This document shows, in pieces, positions 44,408 to 53,499 of a DNA stretch of 64,000 nt (the stretch's first letter is position 1; each line of letters begins with the position of its first letter). The position numbers and the translations under genes are program-made. Under the pieces are notes generated by a model. That model saw nothing but the letters and a program-made list of their open reading frames with translations, did not search any database and was not told the DNA's origin. This DNA comes from Anaerolineaceae bacterium (GTDB lineage Bacteria > Chloroflexota > Anaerolineae > Aggregatilineales > Phototrophicaceae), in assembly GCA_016124855.1 (NCBI GenBank), contig WGMX01000004.1, positions 62,001-126,000 on the forward strand. Direction: 5' to 3'.

Positions 44408-44794
44408 ATGCCTGCCAAGATTGAACCCGTACCCAATGAACCTATCGCCATCGTTACGTTTGAAGGTCATTTGGATGTTGATACTGTGCGGCAGGTGTTT
44501 GTTGATACGGCTGTCATCTTTGCTCAGTTTGAAGGGGATGTCTATCGCATTGCCGATATTCGGACTGCTAAAATCGGATTTGTTGATCTGATTAACATCG
44601 TGAAAGCCGTTCGGGGAGGATTGCCTGCCTCGTCGATTGATCCGCGTGTGCATGGCATTTTTGTCGGTCAAAATCAATTTGCGCGCATGTACGCCGACCT
44701 CATCAAACAGTTGGGCGGCACACCTATTCCTATCTTCGCCACGATGGAAGACGCGCTTGAATACATCGAACTCGAACGACAAAAGCAAACTTAG
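44408..44794 (+). CDS. STAS-like small protein, paralogue 3
   Basis: A 128-residue third copy with the same segments (PNEPIAIVTFEGHLDVDTV, YRIADIRTA, IFVGQNQFARMYADLIKQLGG, IPIFATMEDALEYIELE). It is the most diverged in its first helix (RQVFVDTAVIF). The strict order of conserved blocks argues that all three keep one fold and possibly form mixed oligomers. GAAGGATTT precedes the ATG, 14 bases after the stop of copy 2. Confidence 0.7.
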   Translation: MPAKIEPVPNEPIAIVTFEGHLDVDTVRQVFVDTAVIFAQFEGDVYRIADIRTAKIGFVDLINIVKAVRGGLPASSIDPRVHGIFVGQNQFARMYADLIKQLGGTPIPIFATMEDALEYIELERQKQT

Positions 44795-44841
44795 CGGTTA
44801 CTTCGATGGGTAAATGATCATTGAGACTAACTGAAAGCATT

Positions 44842-45405
44842 ATGAACTATAGTCGCAAAATCTTTTTGTCTGCAGGGGTTATACTGGCGGTAGTAATCAT
44901 TCTTGGTATACTGTCATATCGCCCGACCGAACAAAAAACGCTGGATTGTTATACAAATCAAGTCAAATCGATGAGTGTTCAACAGGTTTCGGATCTGTTT
45001 AACAGGCAACTTGTTGAACTAACTTGGTTGCCTGATAACCTGAACCTTATGCCCATTTTAACGACGTATACTACATATTATACAAATGCCCCAGATCTTT
45101 CTAAGTGCTCTGTCAATCTTGGATATGTCGAGTCCAGTACATCGCAAAAGCAAAAAGTGTCGATAACTTTTAGTCAGACTAGCCCTATTCAGCTAACAAA
45201 AGTACCGGCCCGATGCTCTTTGAATTTTTCACCAACGGCTATTCTAAACACGTCATGTTGGATAGATGTAGATGGTCGCAATTCCACATTGAGTATTTAT
45301 GTGGATTTAGATTCGGATTTCTCTCGGGAAGACACTTTAGGGATCATAAAAGGAATTAGGATTGTAGAGCCGACCATTAAACCAACTCCAACACCAACCG
45401 TATAA
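44842..45405 (+). CDS. Anchored exported protein of unknown function
   Basis: About 187 residues: short basic start, one helix (FLSAGVILAVVIILGILSY) and an exported body with four Cys (DCYTNQ, KCSVNL, ARCSLNF, SCWIDV), enough for two disulfides. It ends in a short Pro/Thr tail. Plan and size resemble the gene at 38346 but sequence similarity is not obvious. The ATG at 44842 is preferred to a TTG at 44821. It lies 70 bases before carB and completes the set of genes between carA and carB. Confidence 0.6.
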   Translation: MNYSRKIFLSAGVILAVVIILGILSYRPTEQKTLDCYTNQVKSMSVQQVSDLFNRQLVELTWLPDNLNLMPILTTYTTYYTNAPDLSKCSVNLGYVESSTSQKQKVSITFSQTSPIQLTKVPARCSLNFSPTAILNTSCWIDVDGRNSTLSIYVDLDSDFSREDTLGIIKGIRIVEPTIKPTPTPTV

Positions 45406-45439
45406 AATTCAATAGTGCGATAATTTGACTCATATTTCC

Positions 45440-45465
45440 AACTTGTCTCTTGTAACTTGTCACTA
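45440..45465. repeat. CTTGTAACTTG repeat before carB
   Basis: AACTTGTCTCTTGTAACTTG ends about 12 bases before the carB ATG, so it may overlap the ribosome-binding region. Confidence 0.65.
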
Positions 45466-45475
45466 GGAACACCAC

Positions 45476-48400
45476 ATGCCCAAACGAACGGATCTGCACA
45501 CAATTATGGTTATCGGCTCTGGCCCGATTGTTATCGGTCAAGGCTGCGAATTTGATTATTCAGGCGTTCAAGCCTGTAAAGTCCTGCGCCGCGAAGGCTA
45601 CCGCATCGTTCTTGTCAACTCCAATCCGGCTACCATCATGACCGACCCGGAGTTTGCCGATGCCACCTATGTCGAACCGCTGACACCTGAACTCTGCGAA
45701 CGCATCATCCAGCAGGAAAAGCCGGATGCCATCCTGCCGACGGTCGGTGGACAAACGGCGCTTAACCTCGCCCTCGCGCTGCACGAGCAGGGCATCCTTG
45801 AAAAGTACAACATCGAACTGATTGGCGCGTCTTTCGACAGCATTCAGCTTGCCGAAGATCGCCAGTTGTTCAAAGATGCCATGACCGAAATCGGCCTCAA
45901 GTCACCGCCGAGCGAGGTCGTCACCACCGTTGATGCGGCTGTCAACGCTGCCAGTAAACTGAACTATCCCGTACTTGTCCGTCCATCCTTCACCCTCGGC
46001 GGATCAGGTGGCGGTGTGGCCTACAACGAAACCGAACTCCGCACCATCGCTGAACGCGGTATCAAACTCAGTCCGGTGGGACAAATCCTCATCGACATGA
46101 GTTTGCTCGGTTGGAAAGAGTACGAACTCGAAGTCATGCGCGACACACTCGGCAACTTCGTCGTCGTCTGCTCGATTGAAAACCTCGACCCGATGGGCGT
46201 CCACACCGGTGACAGCATCACCGTTGCCCCTGTTCAAACCCTGACCGATAAAGAAATGCAGCGCCTCCGTGATATGTCGAAGGCCGTACTCGATAAAGTC
46301 GGCTTGGCAACTGGCGGCGCGAATGTTCAGTTCGCCGTCAGTCCCGAAGATGGTGAAGTCTACGTCATCGAGATGAACCCGCGCGTCTCGCGTTCATCAG
46401 CACTTGCTAGTAAGGCAACAGGTTTCCCCATCGCCAAGATTGCCGCATTGTTAGCTGTCGGTTTCTCGCTGGATGAAATCCCCAATGACATCACCCGCGT
46501 CACACCTGCCAGCTTCGAACCCTCATTGGATTACGTCGTGGTCAAAATTCCTCGCTGGAACTTCGAGAAATTCAAAGGTGTGGATCGTGTCCTCGGTCCG
46601 CAGATGAAAGCCGTTGGCGAAGTTATGGCGATTGGACGCACCTTCCCCGAAGCGCTGCAAAAAGGGATTCGCGCCCTCGACATCGGCATTATGGGCTTCG
46701 GCAGCAAATTGGGCGAAGCTACGCCGGAAATGCTCAAAGTGCCGACGGCCCAACGTTTGTTCCAAACTGCATCGGCCCTCTTTAACGGCATGTCGTTGGA
46801 TGAAGTCAGCAAGACCACCGGTTTTGATCCGTGGTTCGTTCGACAAATGGGCGACATCATCACCATCCAGCACACCATTCTCGACAAGAAGCTGACACTT
46901 GATCGTTTGGATGCCGCTGATTTCCTTAAACTTAAGCGCTATGGATATGCTGATGCCCATGTCGCCAACTTACTCGGCATTCCAGAGACGCAAGTTCGTG
47001 CCCATCGCAAGTCACTCGGCATCGTGCCGTCTTACTATCGCGTGGATACTTGTGCTGCCGAGTTCGAAGCCCATACCCCTTATCTCTACAGCACCTACGA
47101 AGAAGGTGATGAGTCCGAACCGACTGACCGCAAGAAAGTCATTGTGCTTGGCGGTGGCCCCAACCGCATCGGGCAGGGCATCGAGTTTGATTACTGCTGC
47201 GTTCACGCCTGTTTCGCCCTCAAGAAATTGGGCTATGAAACCATCATGGTCAACTGCAACCCCGAAACCGTCAGCACCGATTATGACACAGCCGACCGTC
47301 TCTACTTCGAACCCTTGACGGTCGAAGATGTGCTGAACATTATCGACGAGGAACAGCCTGCTGGTATTCTCGTCCAATTTGGTGGACAAACCCCCCTCAA
47401 TCTCGCCCGCGCTTTGAGCGAAGCGGGTGCGCCAATTTGGGGAACCTCATACGACACCATCAACCTTGCCGAAGATCGTAAGCACTTCAATGCGCTCATG
47501 CAGCAGCTCGAAATTTCGCAGCCCGAAGGCGGCACGGCTCTCACCCGCGACGAAGCCCTACAAGTGGCCAACGACATCGGTTACCCGGTGCTCATTCGTC
47601 CCAGTTATGTCCTCGGCGGGCGTGGCATGGAAATTGTGTTTGATGATGCCGCGCTGCTCAACTGGATTGACACCAATATCGATTGGAATGGTCATCCGGT
47701 GTTGATCGACCGTTTCTTAGACGATGCCTTCGAGGTCGATGTCGATGCCTTGTGCGATGGCGAAACCGTCACCGTCGGCGGCATCATGGAGCAAATCGAG
47801 GAGGCCGGTATCCACAGCGGTGACTCAGCCTGCGTGCTGCCACCCTATAAGATCACCCGCTATCACCTCGAAATCATACGCGAATACACCGAACGCATCG
47901 GCCTCGCGCTCAACGTCAAAGGCGCGTTCAATATTCAGTTCGCCATTCGTGATGAAGTCGTCTATGTCTTGGAAGTCAATCCACGCGCCAGCCGGACGCT
48001 GCCTTTTGTCAGCAAAGCGACCGGCGTACCGCTGGCTAGTTATGCCGCCCAAATCGCCGCCGGTAAAACCCTCACCGATCTGAACTTCCTCGTCGAGCCG
48101 GTTGTTGATGGCAACTTCATCAAAGAGGTTGTGCTGCCATTCCAGAAATTCCCCGGCGTGGATGCTCGCCTCAGTCCAGAAATGCGCTCGACAGGTGAAG
48201 TCATGGGTCACGCCTCGACCTTCGGACACGCTTACGCCAAATCGCAAATGGCCGCCAATTCGCCGCTGCCGCAGTCCGGTAACGTCTTTATCAGCGTCAA
48301 CGATAATGATAAAACCGCTGTCCTCAAAATCGCCCGTGACTTGCATCAGCTCGGCTTCGTCTTGACCGCCACCGCAGGTACAGCCGACGCACTTTCTGCC

Positions 48401-48676
48401 GCTGGCCTTCCTGCGACCACGATCAACAAAGTCAGCGACGGCTCACCGAACATCGTTGATGCTGTCCGTGCCGGCGATATTGCGCTGATTATCAACACGC
48501 CGCGCGGAGGTCAAGCCCATGAAGATGGTTCGCTCATTCGCGGAACAGCTATTGCCTATGGTGTACCGATTATTACCACCCTAACTGGTGCAATGGCCGC
48601 TGTTCAGGGCATCCGTTCGCTGCGACAAAAACCCTTGCGCGTCCGCAGCCTCCAAACCCACCACGCTGCTGTATAA
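45476..48676 (+). CDS. carB: Carbamoyl-phosphate synthase large subunit
   Basis: A 1066-residue CarB, which makes carbamoyl phosphate from bicarbonate, ammonia and two ATP for arginine and pyrimidines. Two homologous ATP-grasp halves are present. The first has [31 protein letters not shown] and [18 protein letters not shown]; the second has [32 protein letters not shown] and [18 protein letters not shown]. The oligomerisation domain lies between them and the C-terminal MGS-like allosteric domain (about 935-1066, [24 protein letters not shown]) is complete. Length is standard. AGGAAC precedes the ATG. A GTAGGG palindrome follows the stop. Confidence 0.97.
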   Translation: MPKRTDLHTIMVIGSGPIVIGQGCEFDYSGVQACKVLRREGYRIVLVNSNPATIMTDPEFADATYVEPLTPELCERIIQQEKPDAILPTVGGQTALNLALALHEQGILEKYNIELIGASFDSIQLAEDRQLFKDAMTEIGLKSPPSEVVTTVDAAVNAASKLNYPVLVRPSFTLGGSGGGVAYNETELRTIAERGIKLSPVGQILIDMSLLGWKEYELEVMRDTLGNFVVVCSIENLDPMGVHTGDSITVAPVQTLTDKEMQRLRDMSKAVLDKVGLATGGANVQFAVSPEDGEVYVIEMNPRVSRSSALASKATGFPIAKIAALLAVGFSLDEIPNDITRVTPASFEPSLDYVVVKIPRWNFEKFKGVDRVLGPQMKAVGEVMAIGRTFPEALQKGIRALDIGIMGFGSKLGEATPEMLKVPTAQRLFQTASALFNGMSLDEVSKTTGFDPWFVRQMGDIITIQHTILDKKLTLDRLDAADFLKLKRYGYADAHVANLLGIPETQVRAHRKSLGIVPSYYRVDTCAAEFEAHTPYLYSTYEEGDESEPTDRKKVIVLGGGPNRIGQGIEFDYCCVHACFALKKLGYETIMVNCNPETVSTDYDTADRLYFEPLTVEDVLNIIDEEQPAGILVQFGGQTPLNLARALSEAGAPIWGTSYDTINLAEDRKHFNALMQQLEISQPEGGTALTRDEALQVANDIGYPVLIRPSYVLGGRGMEIVFDDAALLNWIDTNIDWNGHPVLIDRFLDDAFEVDVDALCDGETVTVGGIMEQIEEAGIHSGDSACVLPPYKITRYHLEIIREYTERIGLALNVKGAFNIQFAIRDEVVYVLEVNPRASRTLPFVSKATGVPLASYAAQIAAGKTLTDLNFLVEPVVDGNFIKEVVLPFQKFPGVDARLSPEMRSTGEVMGHASTFGHAYAKSQMAANSPLPQSGNVFISVNDNDKTAVLKIARDLHQLGFVLTATAGTADALSAAGLPATTINKVSDGSPNIVDAVRAGDIALIINTPRGGQAHEDGSLIRGTAIAYGVPIITTLTGAMAAVQGIRSLRQKPLRVRSLQTHHAAV

Positions 48677-48690
48677 ACCACAGTCTTCTC

Positions 48691-48720
48691 GTAGGGGCGG
48701 ACGGCTGTCCGCCCTTTGTA
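48691..48720. repeat. GTAGGGGCG palindrome after carB
   Basis: GGGCGGAC-ggct-GTCCGCCC (48695-48714) is an 8-bp hairpin preceded by GTAG and followed by TTTGTATTTT. Placed between the convergent carB and GyrB-like genes, it could also end carB transcription. Confidence 0.75.
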
Positions 48721-48726
48721 TTTTCC

Positions 48727-49932
48727 TTAACAAACACCGCCCTGCAACATGAATCGATTGTCCTCGCACTTTTCCGTTAATTGAATGGCTGTGAGGCTGT
48801 CGCTCATGAGTTGTTTTCCCGCGCGATATGCGGCTTCAGATACGGCACCATACAATGGAGGTTCAACAGATAAAACTCCGATGCTGCAACCTTCAAATGA
48901 CGGTGACGGATGCAAAATATGCATAATCATAGTGAGTCCACGCGTCGTTTCAAACGTTGAGTAGTTGGTTACTTTGTCCCCGCTTCGATCAAATCGATTC
49001 CCGTTGATGACATTAGAGATTGCCGATTTCACCGCCTCGATATGCTCTCCACCATCAGCTATTGGAACCGTATTCACAAAGCTGATCATTTTGCACTCCG
49101 TCGTATAGGTATATTGAATGGCAAAATCCACTTCAATTACATAAGGTTCGTAATGCTCTCGTGGAACACTCACCTCGAAATGCTCATAAATTGGCTCGTG
49201 AAGTGTTTCAACATCAGCGTTCAGATGATGTACATAGTCCAGTAATCCATTTTCAGAACGGAACACGGTCTCAATCGGTGTGGCGACTCGTTCATCCCGC
49301 AATGTAATCGCCAACCCTTTGACCAGATAGCTAATTTCTTGAAAGCGCTTTGCCAGTTGCTCGTAGCTAAATGAATTCGGTTGGAAAATAGTGAAATCAG
49401 GCTGAAATGTATAAGACATGCCGGTCTCAACATCTGCATCTAGCGGACGGATTTGTTCAACTGGATTTTGGGTCACACCCGCGCAATAGTCTTGTTTCCA
49501 TAAAAATCCATCACGCGCGACTTCGACCGACATCCATTCCGATAGGGCATTGATTGCCGTAATCCCCACGCCGTGCATTCCACCACTGACATGGTATTCA
49601 CGCCCTTGTGTAATGCGTCCTCCACACATGCCAATCTCAGTCATGAAGATTTCGAGTTCAGACCGGCCAAATTTATCTACAATAGGTGATAATCCCGGCC
49701 CATTGTCGCGGATACAAACAACATTGCCGGCTCGCAGCGTCACCCAAATATGGTCGCACTTTCCAGCAAATGCCAGATCAATTGAGGTGTTTATCACTTC
49801 GTAAATCATGTGATGTAGAGCAGGGGAATCCGTTCCACCAATGTACATACCCGGACGTTTCCGCACATGTTGCAGCGGATTTAGAGTCACAATATCCTCA
49901 TCACGATTGGTTCTTATTTGGCGTTCAGACAT
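48727..49932 (-). CDS. GyrB/ParE-like GHKL ATPase and transducer without TOPRIM
   Basis: A 401-residue protein covering only the N-terminal half of a type II topoisomerase B subunit. The GHKL domain has RKRPGMYIGG, the catalytic Glu45 in IYEVINTSIDLA, Asp76 in IRDNGPGL and the ATP lid HVSGGMHGVG (114-123). The transducer domain has MISFVNTVPIADGGEH. Differences from E. coli GyrB: magnesium-ligand Asn46 is Thr49, and the QTK loop Lys is missing (SPSFEGCSIG). There is no TOPRIM, no DNA-gate tyrosine partner and no GyrA-like gene nearby. The ORF ends cleanly with its own stop, so it looks like a stable reduced paralogue, not a frameshift. Confidence 0.82.
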   Translation of the reverse strand: MSERQIRTNRDEDIVTLNPLQHVRKRPGMYIGGTDSPALHHMIYEVINTSIDLAFAGKCDHIWVTLRAGNVVCIRDNGPGLSPIVDKFGRSELEIFMTEIGMCGGRITQGREYHVSGGMHGVGITAINALSEWMSVEVARDGFLWKQDYCAGVTQNPVEQIRPLDADVETGMSYTFQPDFTIFQPNSFSYEQLAKRFQEISYLVKGLAITLRDERVATPIETVFRSENGLLDYVHHLNADVETLHEPIYEHFEVSVPREHYEPYVIEVDFAIQYTYTTECKMISFVNTVPIADGGEHIEAVKSAISNVINGNRFDRSGDKVTNYSTFETTRGLTMIMHILHPSPSFEGCSIGVLSVEPPLYGAVSEAAYRAGKQLMSDSLTAIQLTEKCEDNRFMLQGGVC

Positions 49933-49944
49933 AGCGATTTTGTT

Positions 49945-49970
49945 ACCTCGCCGAACTCATCTTACGAGGT
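49945..49970. promoter_or_regulatory. Inverted repeat upstream of the GyrB-like gene
   Basis: ACCTCG (49945-49950) and CGAGGT (49965-49970) are separated by 14 bases and centred about 25 bases before the ATG of the minus-strand gene. It could be an operator or a hairpin in the 5' leader. No regulator is known. Confidence 0.35.
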
Positions 49971-50233
49971 ACATATTTTACCCAATCTGGCACACTAAGC
50001 CATATTTTTGAACCTTATAAAACTCTTGTGAGCCTAATGAGGTTTCGGATTTTGAGACCGATGGCAATAGTGTATTGAAGTGCTTTTGCAGACTTGTCTT
50101 TTTGTTAGCATTGCGGCTTATGGTTACTTACTAATTTAATGGGGTAAACAATGGTTGAAATTCCTGCTTCGATGACTTGTGTTTTCGTAGGGACGGCATA
50201 ATACCATTTAACTTTTTAACACGGAGTACCCCT

Positions 50234-50310
50234 GTAGGAGAGGGTCTGTGACCCTCCCGTATTGATTTCCTCCCTCGCTTGCGGGGGAGGGTTAGGGTGG
50301 GGGTTCTTTC
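50234..50310. repeat. Composite GTAGGG palindrome plus C-rich/G-rich block
   Basis: GTAGGAGAGGGTCTGTGACC is the palindromic part and, 15 bases on, CCTCCCTCGCTTGC with GGGGGAGGGTTAGGGTGGGG the second part. It lies within the roughly 1-kb gene-free stretch 49933-50938, which otherwise holds only other repeats and A/T-rich sequence. No gene is credible there. Confidence 0.75.
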
Positions 50311-50588
50311 TCCGTCTTATTTTGTTAAACATCATCATGCCGTCCGTCGCCTACTACCCCTTTTACATTCCAATTTGTAAATTGCCATTAGCCCCATGCG
50401 GCGCATCCTTGAATCGACTAATTTTCTCTACAAACCCATTCCTAACCATTCCCCAACCGCGTTAACAATCTCACCTCAAAACCGTTGGTAACTTCCCCTC
50501 GAAAAAGCGACCAAAATGTAACCCATTCCATCTCAAGATATGTTATGCTATCCCTGTAGCGTTTAGCCATTGAGCAGAGGTATTCTGC

Positions 50589-50644
50589 TGGAGACTGATA
50601 GCTGGCGACCGGCGACCATCTTGTAACTTGCATCTTGAAACTTA
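50589..50644. repeat. CTTGTAACTTG-type repeat block
   Basis: GGAGACTGATAGCTGGCGACC followed by ATCTTGTAACTTGCATCTTG matches the block at 9931-9990 in order and sequence. About 45 bases further on, CCGGGCCATCCGCCG (50696-50710) is a short relic of the 115-nt element, as in the other two loci. Confidence 0.65.
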
Positions 50645-50819
50645 TAACGTTTATAGCAATCTTGGCGTCGGACATCCCTTTGCCAACTTTGCCGCGATCA
50701 TAACCGGGCCATCCGCCGAAAAGTGACCAAATCGGCTCTTAAAATTGGCAAAATTGACAAACTTTATGACATTTTCGCCAATAAATTGAAATCGGCTTTT
50801 GTATTTTGATTGATGATTT

Positions 50820-50920
50820 CTCTTGTAGCTTGTTTCTTGTAACTTGAATCTTCTAATAGCTATCGATTACAGACTAATGACTTCTCTTGTAACTTGCTTC
50901 TAGAAACTTGTAACTTCTGT
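50820..50920. repeat. Two tandem CTTGTAACTTG blocks
   Basis: Two similar runs (50820-50856 and 50883-50917) built from CTTGTAACTTG variants are separated by 26 bases and end about 20 bases before the formamidase ATG. Confidence 0.7.
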
Positions 50921-50938
50921 TAACTGGAGACTTCCAAA

Positions 50939-51850
50939 ATGCCCACCCACACCTTCACACCCGACCATTACTACAACACCATCGGCTCACACCCACCCGT
51001 TCTCCACATCGCCCCCGGTGATACTGTCATCACCACCACCGTTGATGCAGGCGGCTTTGATGCCAATGATAAACAGGTGGTGGGCGGCCCCAACCCCATG
51101 ACCGGCCCGTTCTATATTGATGGTGCTGAGGTCGGTGATACACTCGTCGTCCATCTGGATAAACTCACCCCCAACCGTGTGCGCGGATGGGGACGCCCCG
51201 GCCTCGCCCAAAATGTGGTTGATCCCGCCGCTGTTCCCGCCTTACCTTCGCGGGATATCTTGGTTGACTGGAATGTGGATGCCGCTGCTGGAACAGCCTC
51301 ACTTCGAGAACCGATGGGTCTGCTCGGACACTTCACGCTGCCGATCAATCCCATGCTTGGCTGCTTTGGCGTTGCGCCTGAACTCGGTCAAGCCATCTCC
51401 ACCGCCACCTCAGGTGAATTCGGCGGCAACATGGATTACAACGGTTTTGTTCAGGGTGTAACCGTTTATTTCCCTGTTTTCCAACCCGGCGCGCTCTTTC
51501 ATCTCGGTGATGGACACGCCCTTCAAGGCGATGGGGAAATGTCTGGCACAGGTATTGAAATCTCGTGTGATGTGCAGTTCACCGTCAGATTGCTCAAAGG
51601 CGTAAAATCGGGTTGGCCGCGCGGTGAAAATGAGGACTATATCTTTACCGCTGGTAATGCCCGTCCGCTCGATCAATGTGTCCAGAATGCCACCACCGAA
51701 ATGCTGGCATGGTTGCAGCAGCGTTATGGCTACACCGCCGCCGAAGCCAACCTGCTCATCGGTTTCGCCGTGGAGTATGAGGTCGGTAACATGTTCGATC
51801 CGGCTTACACCATGATCTGCAAAATTCCAAAACGCTTGTTACCGAAATAA
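50939..51850 (+). CDS. Acetamidase/formamidase family protein
   Basis: A 303-residue member of the FmdA/AmdA family (PF03069), which hydrolyses formamide or short amides to ammonia and the acid. Family segments seen are TGPFYIDGAEVGDTLVVHLD near 57-76, HFTLPINPMLGCFGVAPE, GEFGGNMD, GALFHLGDGHALQGDGE with its His/Asp cluster, and GTGIEISCDV. The protein is cytosolic and of usual length for the short subfamily. A purine-rich GGAGAC precedes the ATG, immediately after the tandem repeats. The amide substrate is not known. Confidence 0.9.
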   Translation: MPTHTFTPDHYYNTIGSHPPVLHIAPGDTVITTTVDAGGFDANDKQVVGGPNPMTGPFYIDGAEVGDTLVVHLDKLTPNRVRGWGRPGLAQNVVDPAAVPALPSRDILVDWNVDAAAGTASLREPMGLLGHFTLPINPMLGCFGVAPELGQAISTATSGEFGGNMDYNGFVQGVTVYFPVFQPGALFHLGDGHALQGDGEMSGTGIEISCDVQFTVRLLKGVKSGWPRGENEDYIFTAGNARPLDQCVQNATTEMLAWLQQRYGYTAAEANLLIGFAVEYEVGNMFDPAYTMICKIPKRLLPK

Positions 51851-51860
51851 TCATCATTTT

Positions 51861-51965
51861 GTAGGGGCGCACGGCTGTGCCCCTGTATTGCTCCCTTGCC
51901 CTGTTACTACGGGCTATCGGCGGCTGAGCCTGCGAAGATAGCCGATGTGGGCGGGGGTTAGGGGT
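51861..51965. repeat. Composite GTAGGGG palindrome plus extended C-rich/G-rich block
   Basis: GTAGGGGCGCACGGCTGTGC (palindrome GGGGC..CAC-ggct-GTGCCCC) is followed by CTCCCTTGCCC, an extra hairpin GGCTATCGG...GATAGCC, and GGGCGGGGGTTAGGGG. The extra hairpin looks like a second insertion inside the block. Confidence 0.7.
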
Positions 51966-52047
51966 CTGATTTTCTCCCTCCTACATTACTTTGACGGCCT
52001 TCCACGTTACTTATCAATGGTGGGAAGGTTTAACCTGTGCAGGATTT

Positions 52048-52959
52048 ATGGCCGATCTTATTCAAATCTTTGCTGACAACCTGCTGCCGATCTTACTCAT
52101 TGCAGCGGTTGGTTTCTTCATCAAGCGCCGTTTTGATGTTCAACCTCGAACAGTCAGCCTGTTGCTCTTTAATGTTTTTTCGCCGTCACTCGTTTTTAGT
52201 CAAATATTAAAGAGCAAAATTTCGGGCGATGAATTTATCCGTATTTTCGTTGGAACGATTCTCTTTCAACTCACTGTCGCGCTCATTGCCTACACCGCCG
52301 CTAAACTCCAGCGCACTTCACCAACCGAACGCGCCAATCTGATGATCGGGAGCTTTTGCTTGAATGCTGGTAATTTTGGTCTATCGTTGGTTGGCTTTGC
52401 CTTTAATCAGGAGGTTTTTAGCCGCGCCATTATCGTCTTTATCGCCAACATTGCCACCAATTACTCTTTGGGAACGTTTATCGCCTCAAATGGACATGAA
52501 TCGTTATCCAAAAGCCTCGGCAGCGTATTCCGTACACCCGCTGTTTGGTCACTGGTAATCGCTTTATTTGTAACCAACTTTCACATTCCGCTGCCCCTTG
52601 TCGTAACCCGTTCTATCGACTCGTTGGGAAATGCCGCTCTCCCCTTGATGCTTGTTTTGCTTGGCCTAGAACTCGGTCAATTCGGGAGCTTTGGACAGTA
52701 TCGTTTGGTAGCCACTGGCGTGATTATTCGCCTGTTGTTGTCACCCTTTATCGCCTTTGGCTTGGGTTTGCTTTTGGGGATTACCGGCCCTGCGCTCACA
52801 GCGTTCGTCATTCAAACCAGTATGCCCACCGCAGTATTGACCATCATTTTTACCACCGAGTTTAATTTGGAGCGTGACTTAGCCCTCAACCTCATCATGG
52901 TCAGTACGTTGCTATCGCCCATCACGCTCTCAATCTTGATCTACTTGTTCCAACACTAA
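52048..52959 (+). CDS. AEC (auxin efflux carrier) family transporter
   Basis: A 303-residue membrane protein with about ten helices in two five-helix repeats, matching the AEC/MEC family (PF03547) of organic anion exporters. Visible landmarks are NLLPILLIAAVGFFIKRRFDV at the N terminus, GSFCLNAGNFGLSLVGFAF with the unwound-helix Asn, and a second crossing region TSMPTAVLTIIFTTEF. The substrate is unknown, perhaps a carboxylate. The ATG at 52048 gives the family start; a TTG at 51991 adds 19 odd residues. Its stop overlaps the convergent gene by 4 bases. Confidence 0.88.
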   Translation: MADLIQIFADNLLPILLIAAVGFFIKRRFDVQPRTVSLLLFNVFSPSLVFSQILKSKISGDEFIRIFVGTILFQLTVALIAYTAAKLQRTSPTERANLMIGSFCLNAGNFGLSLVGFAFNQEVFSRAIIVFIANIATNYSLGTFIASNGHESLSKSLGSVFRTPAVWSLVIALFVTNFHIPLPLVVTRSIDSLGNAALPLMLVLLGLELGQFGSFGQYRLVATGVIIRLLLSPFIAFGLGLLLGITGPALTAFVIQTSMPTAVLTIIFTTEFNLERDLALNLIMVSTLLSPITLSILIYLFQH

Positions 52960-53486
52960 AGAGCGACTAATGCGTTTAGCCATTCGCCAGTTGCTCGTGC
53001 CGAGCGCAGTCGCACCACCGCTAAATGTTGGAACTGCGGCTCCAAAAATAATTTCGGATAGTCTTGATGATGTCGAAAATGGGCTTTCAATGTCCACATA
53101 AATACCCCATCCCTTGCCAGCAGATGCCGCCATGTCTCACGGTTCCCATTCCACAAGACTTCTTGCTGTCGGATGCGCTGCCAACTCCGTCGCGTGAGCC
53201 GCCACAAAATAAACCACAGCGGATAATCTAACCAGATCAGCGTATCCGCCCGTCCCCAAACCACATCCCTTACACGGCTAAAATTGCCGTCGGCGACCCA
53301 CCGTTCACCTTTTATCGCCTCCGCCACACGTTCCCTGAATTCTGCATCCGTTGGCGTTTTCCATCCCGCCTTCCATTGAAGTGCATCCCGCTCGATATGC
53401 GCGCAGCCCAATTTGGAAGCCAACTCACGGGCTAAAGTGGTTTTACCCGTTGCGCTGTTCCCGATAATGACAATTCTTTGTGGCAT
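52956..53486 (-). CDS. P-loop kinase-like protein, topology-modulation (FlaR) type
   Basis: A 176-residue small P-loop protein related to adenylate kinases and annotated in relatives as DNA topology modulation protein. It has Walker A GNSATGKTT (9-17), HIERDALQW, a DGNFSRVRDVVW segment, the Walker-B-like TLIWLDYPL and the conserved LWNGNRETWR. The role named in the family rests on old genetic data, so nucleotide or small-molecule kinase is an equally fair description. It is the last gene behind the transglutaminase gene, 13 bases after it. Confidence 0.82.
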   Translation of the reverse strand: MPQRIVIIGNSATGKTTLARELASKLGCAHIERDALQWKAGWKTPTDAEFRERVAEAIKGERWVADGNFSRVRDVVWGRADTLIWLDYPLWFILWRLTRRSWQRIRQQEVLWNGNRETWRHLLARDGVFMWTLKAHFRHHQDYPKLFLEPQFQHLAVVRLRSARATGEWLNALVAL

Positions 53487-53499
53487 TTGAACTTATGCC

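Noticed and set aside
47825..48346. Long minus-strand ORFs opposite carB.
   Set aside because: They lie fully antisense to a conserved enzyme and show no family motif. They arise from its codon bias.
31643..48676. Arginine cluster as a genomic island gained by transfer.
   Set aside because: No integrase, tRNA border or clear change in base composition is visible, and the genes are core metabolism.
48691..48720. Hairpin after carB as a dedicated intrinsic terminator.
   Set aside because: It belongs to the dispersed GTAGGG palindromes found elsewhere away from gene ends. It may end transcription, but I list it as a repeat.
49933..50938. Gene-free kilobase as a possible origin of replication or hidden RNA gene.
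   Set aside because: No DnaA-box cluster, no tRNA or rRNA pattern and no dnaA nearby were seen. The stretch is a mosaic of repeats.
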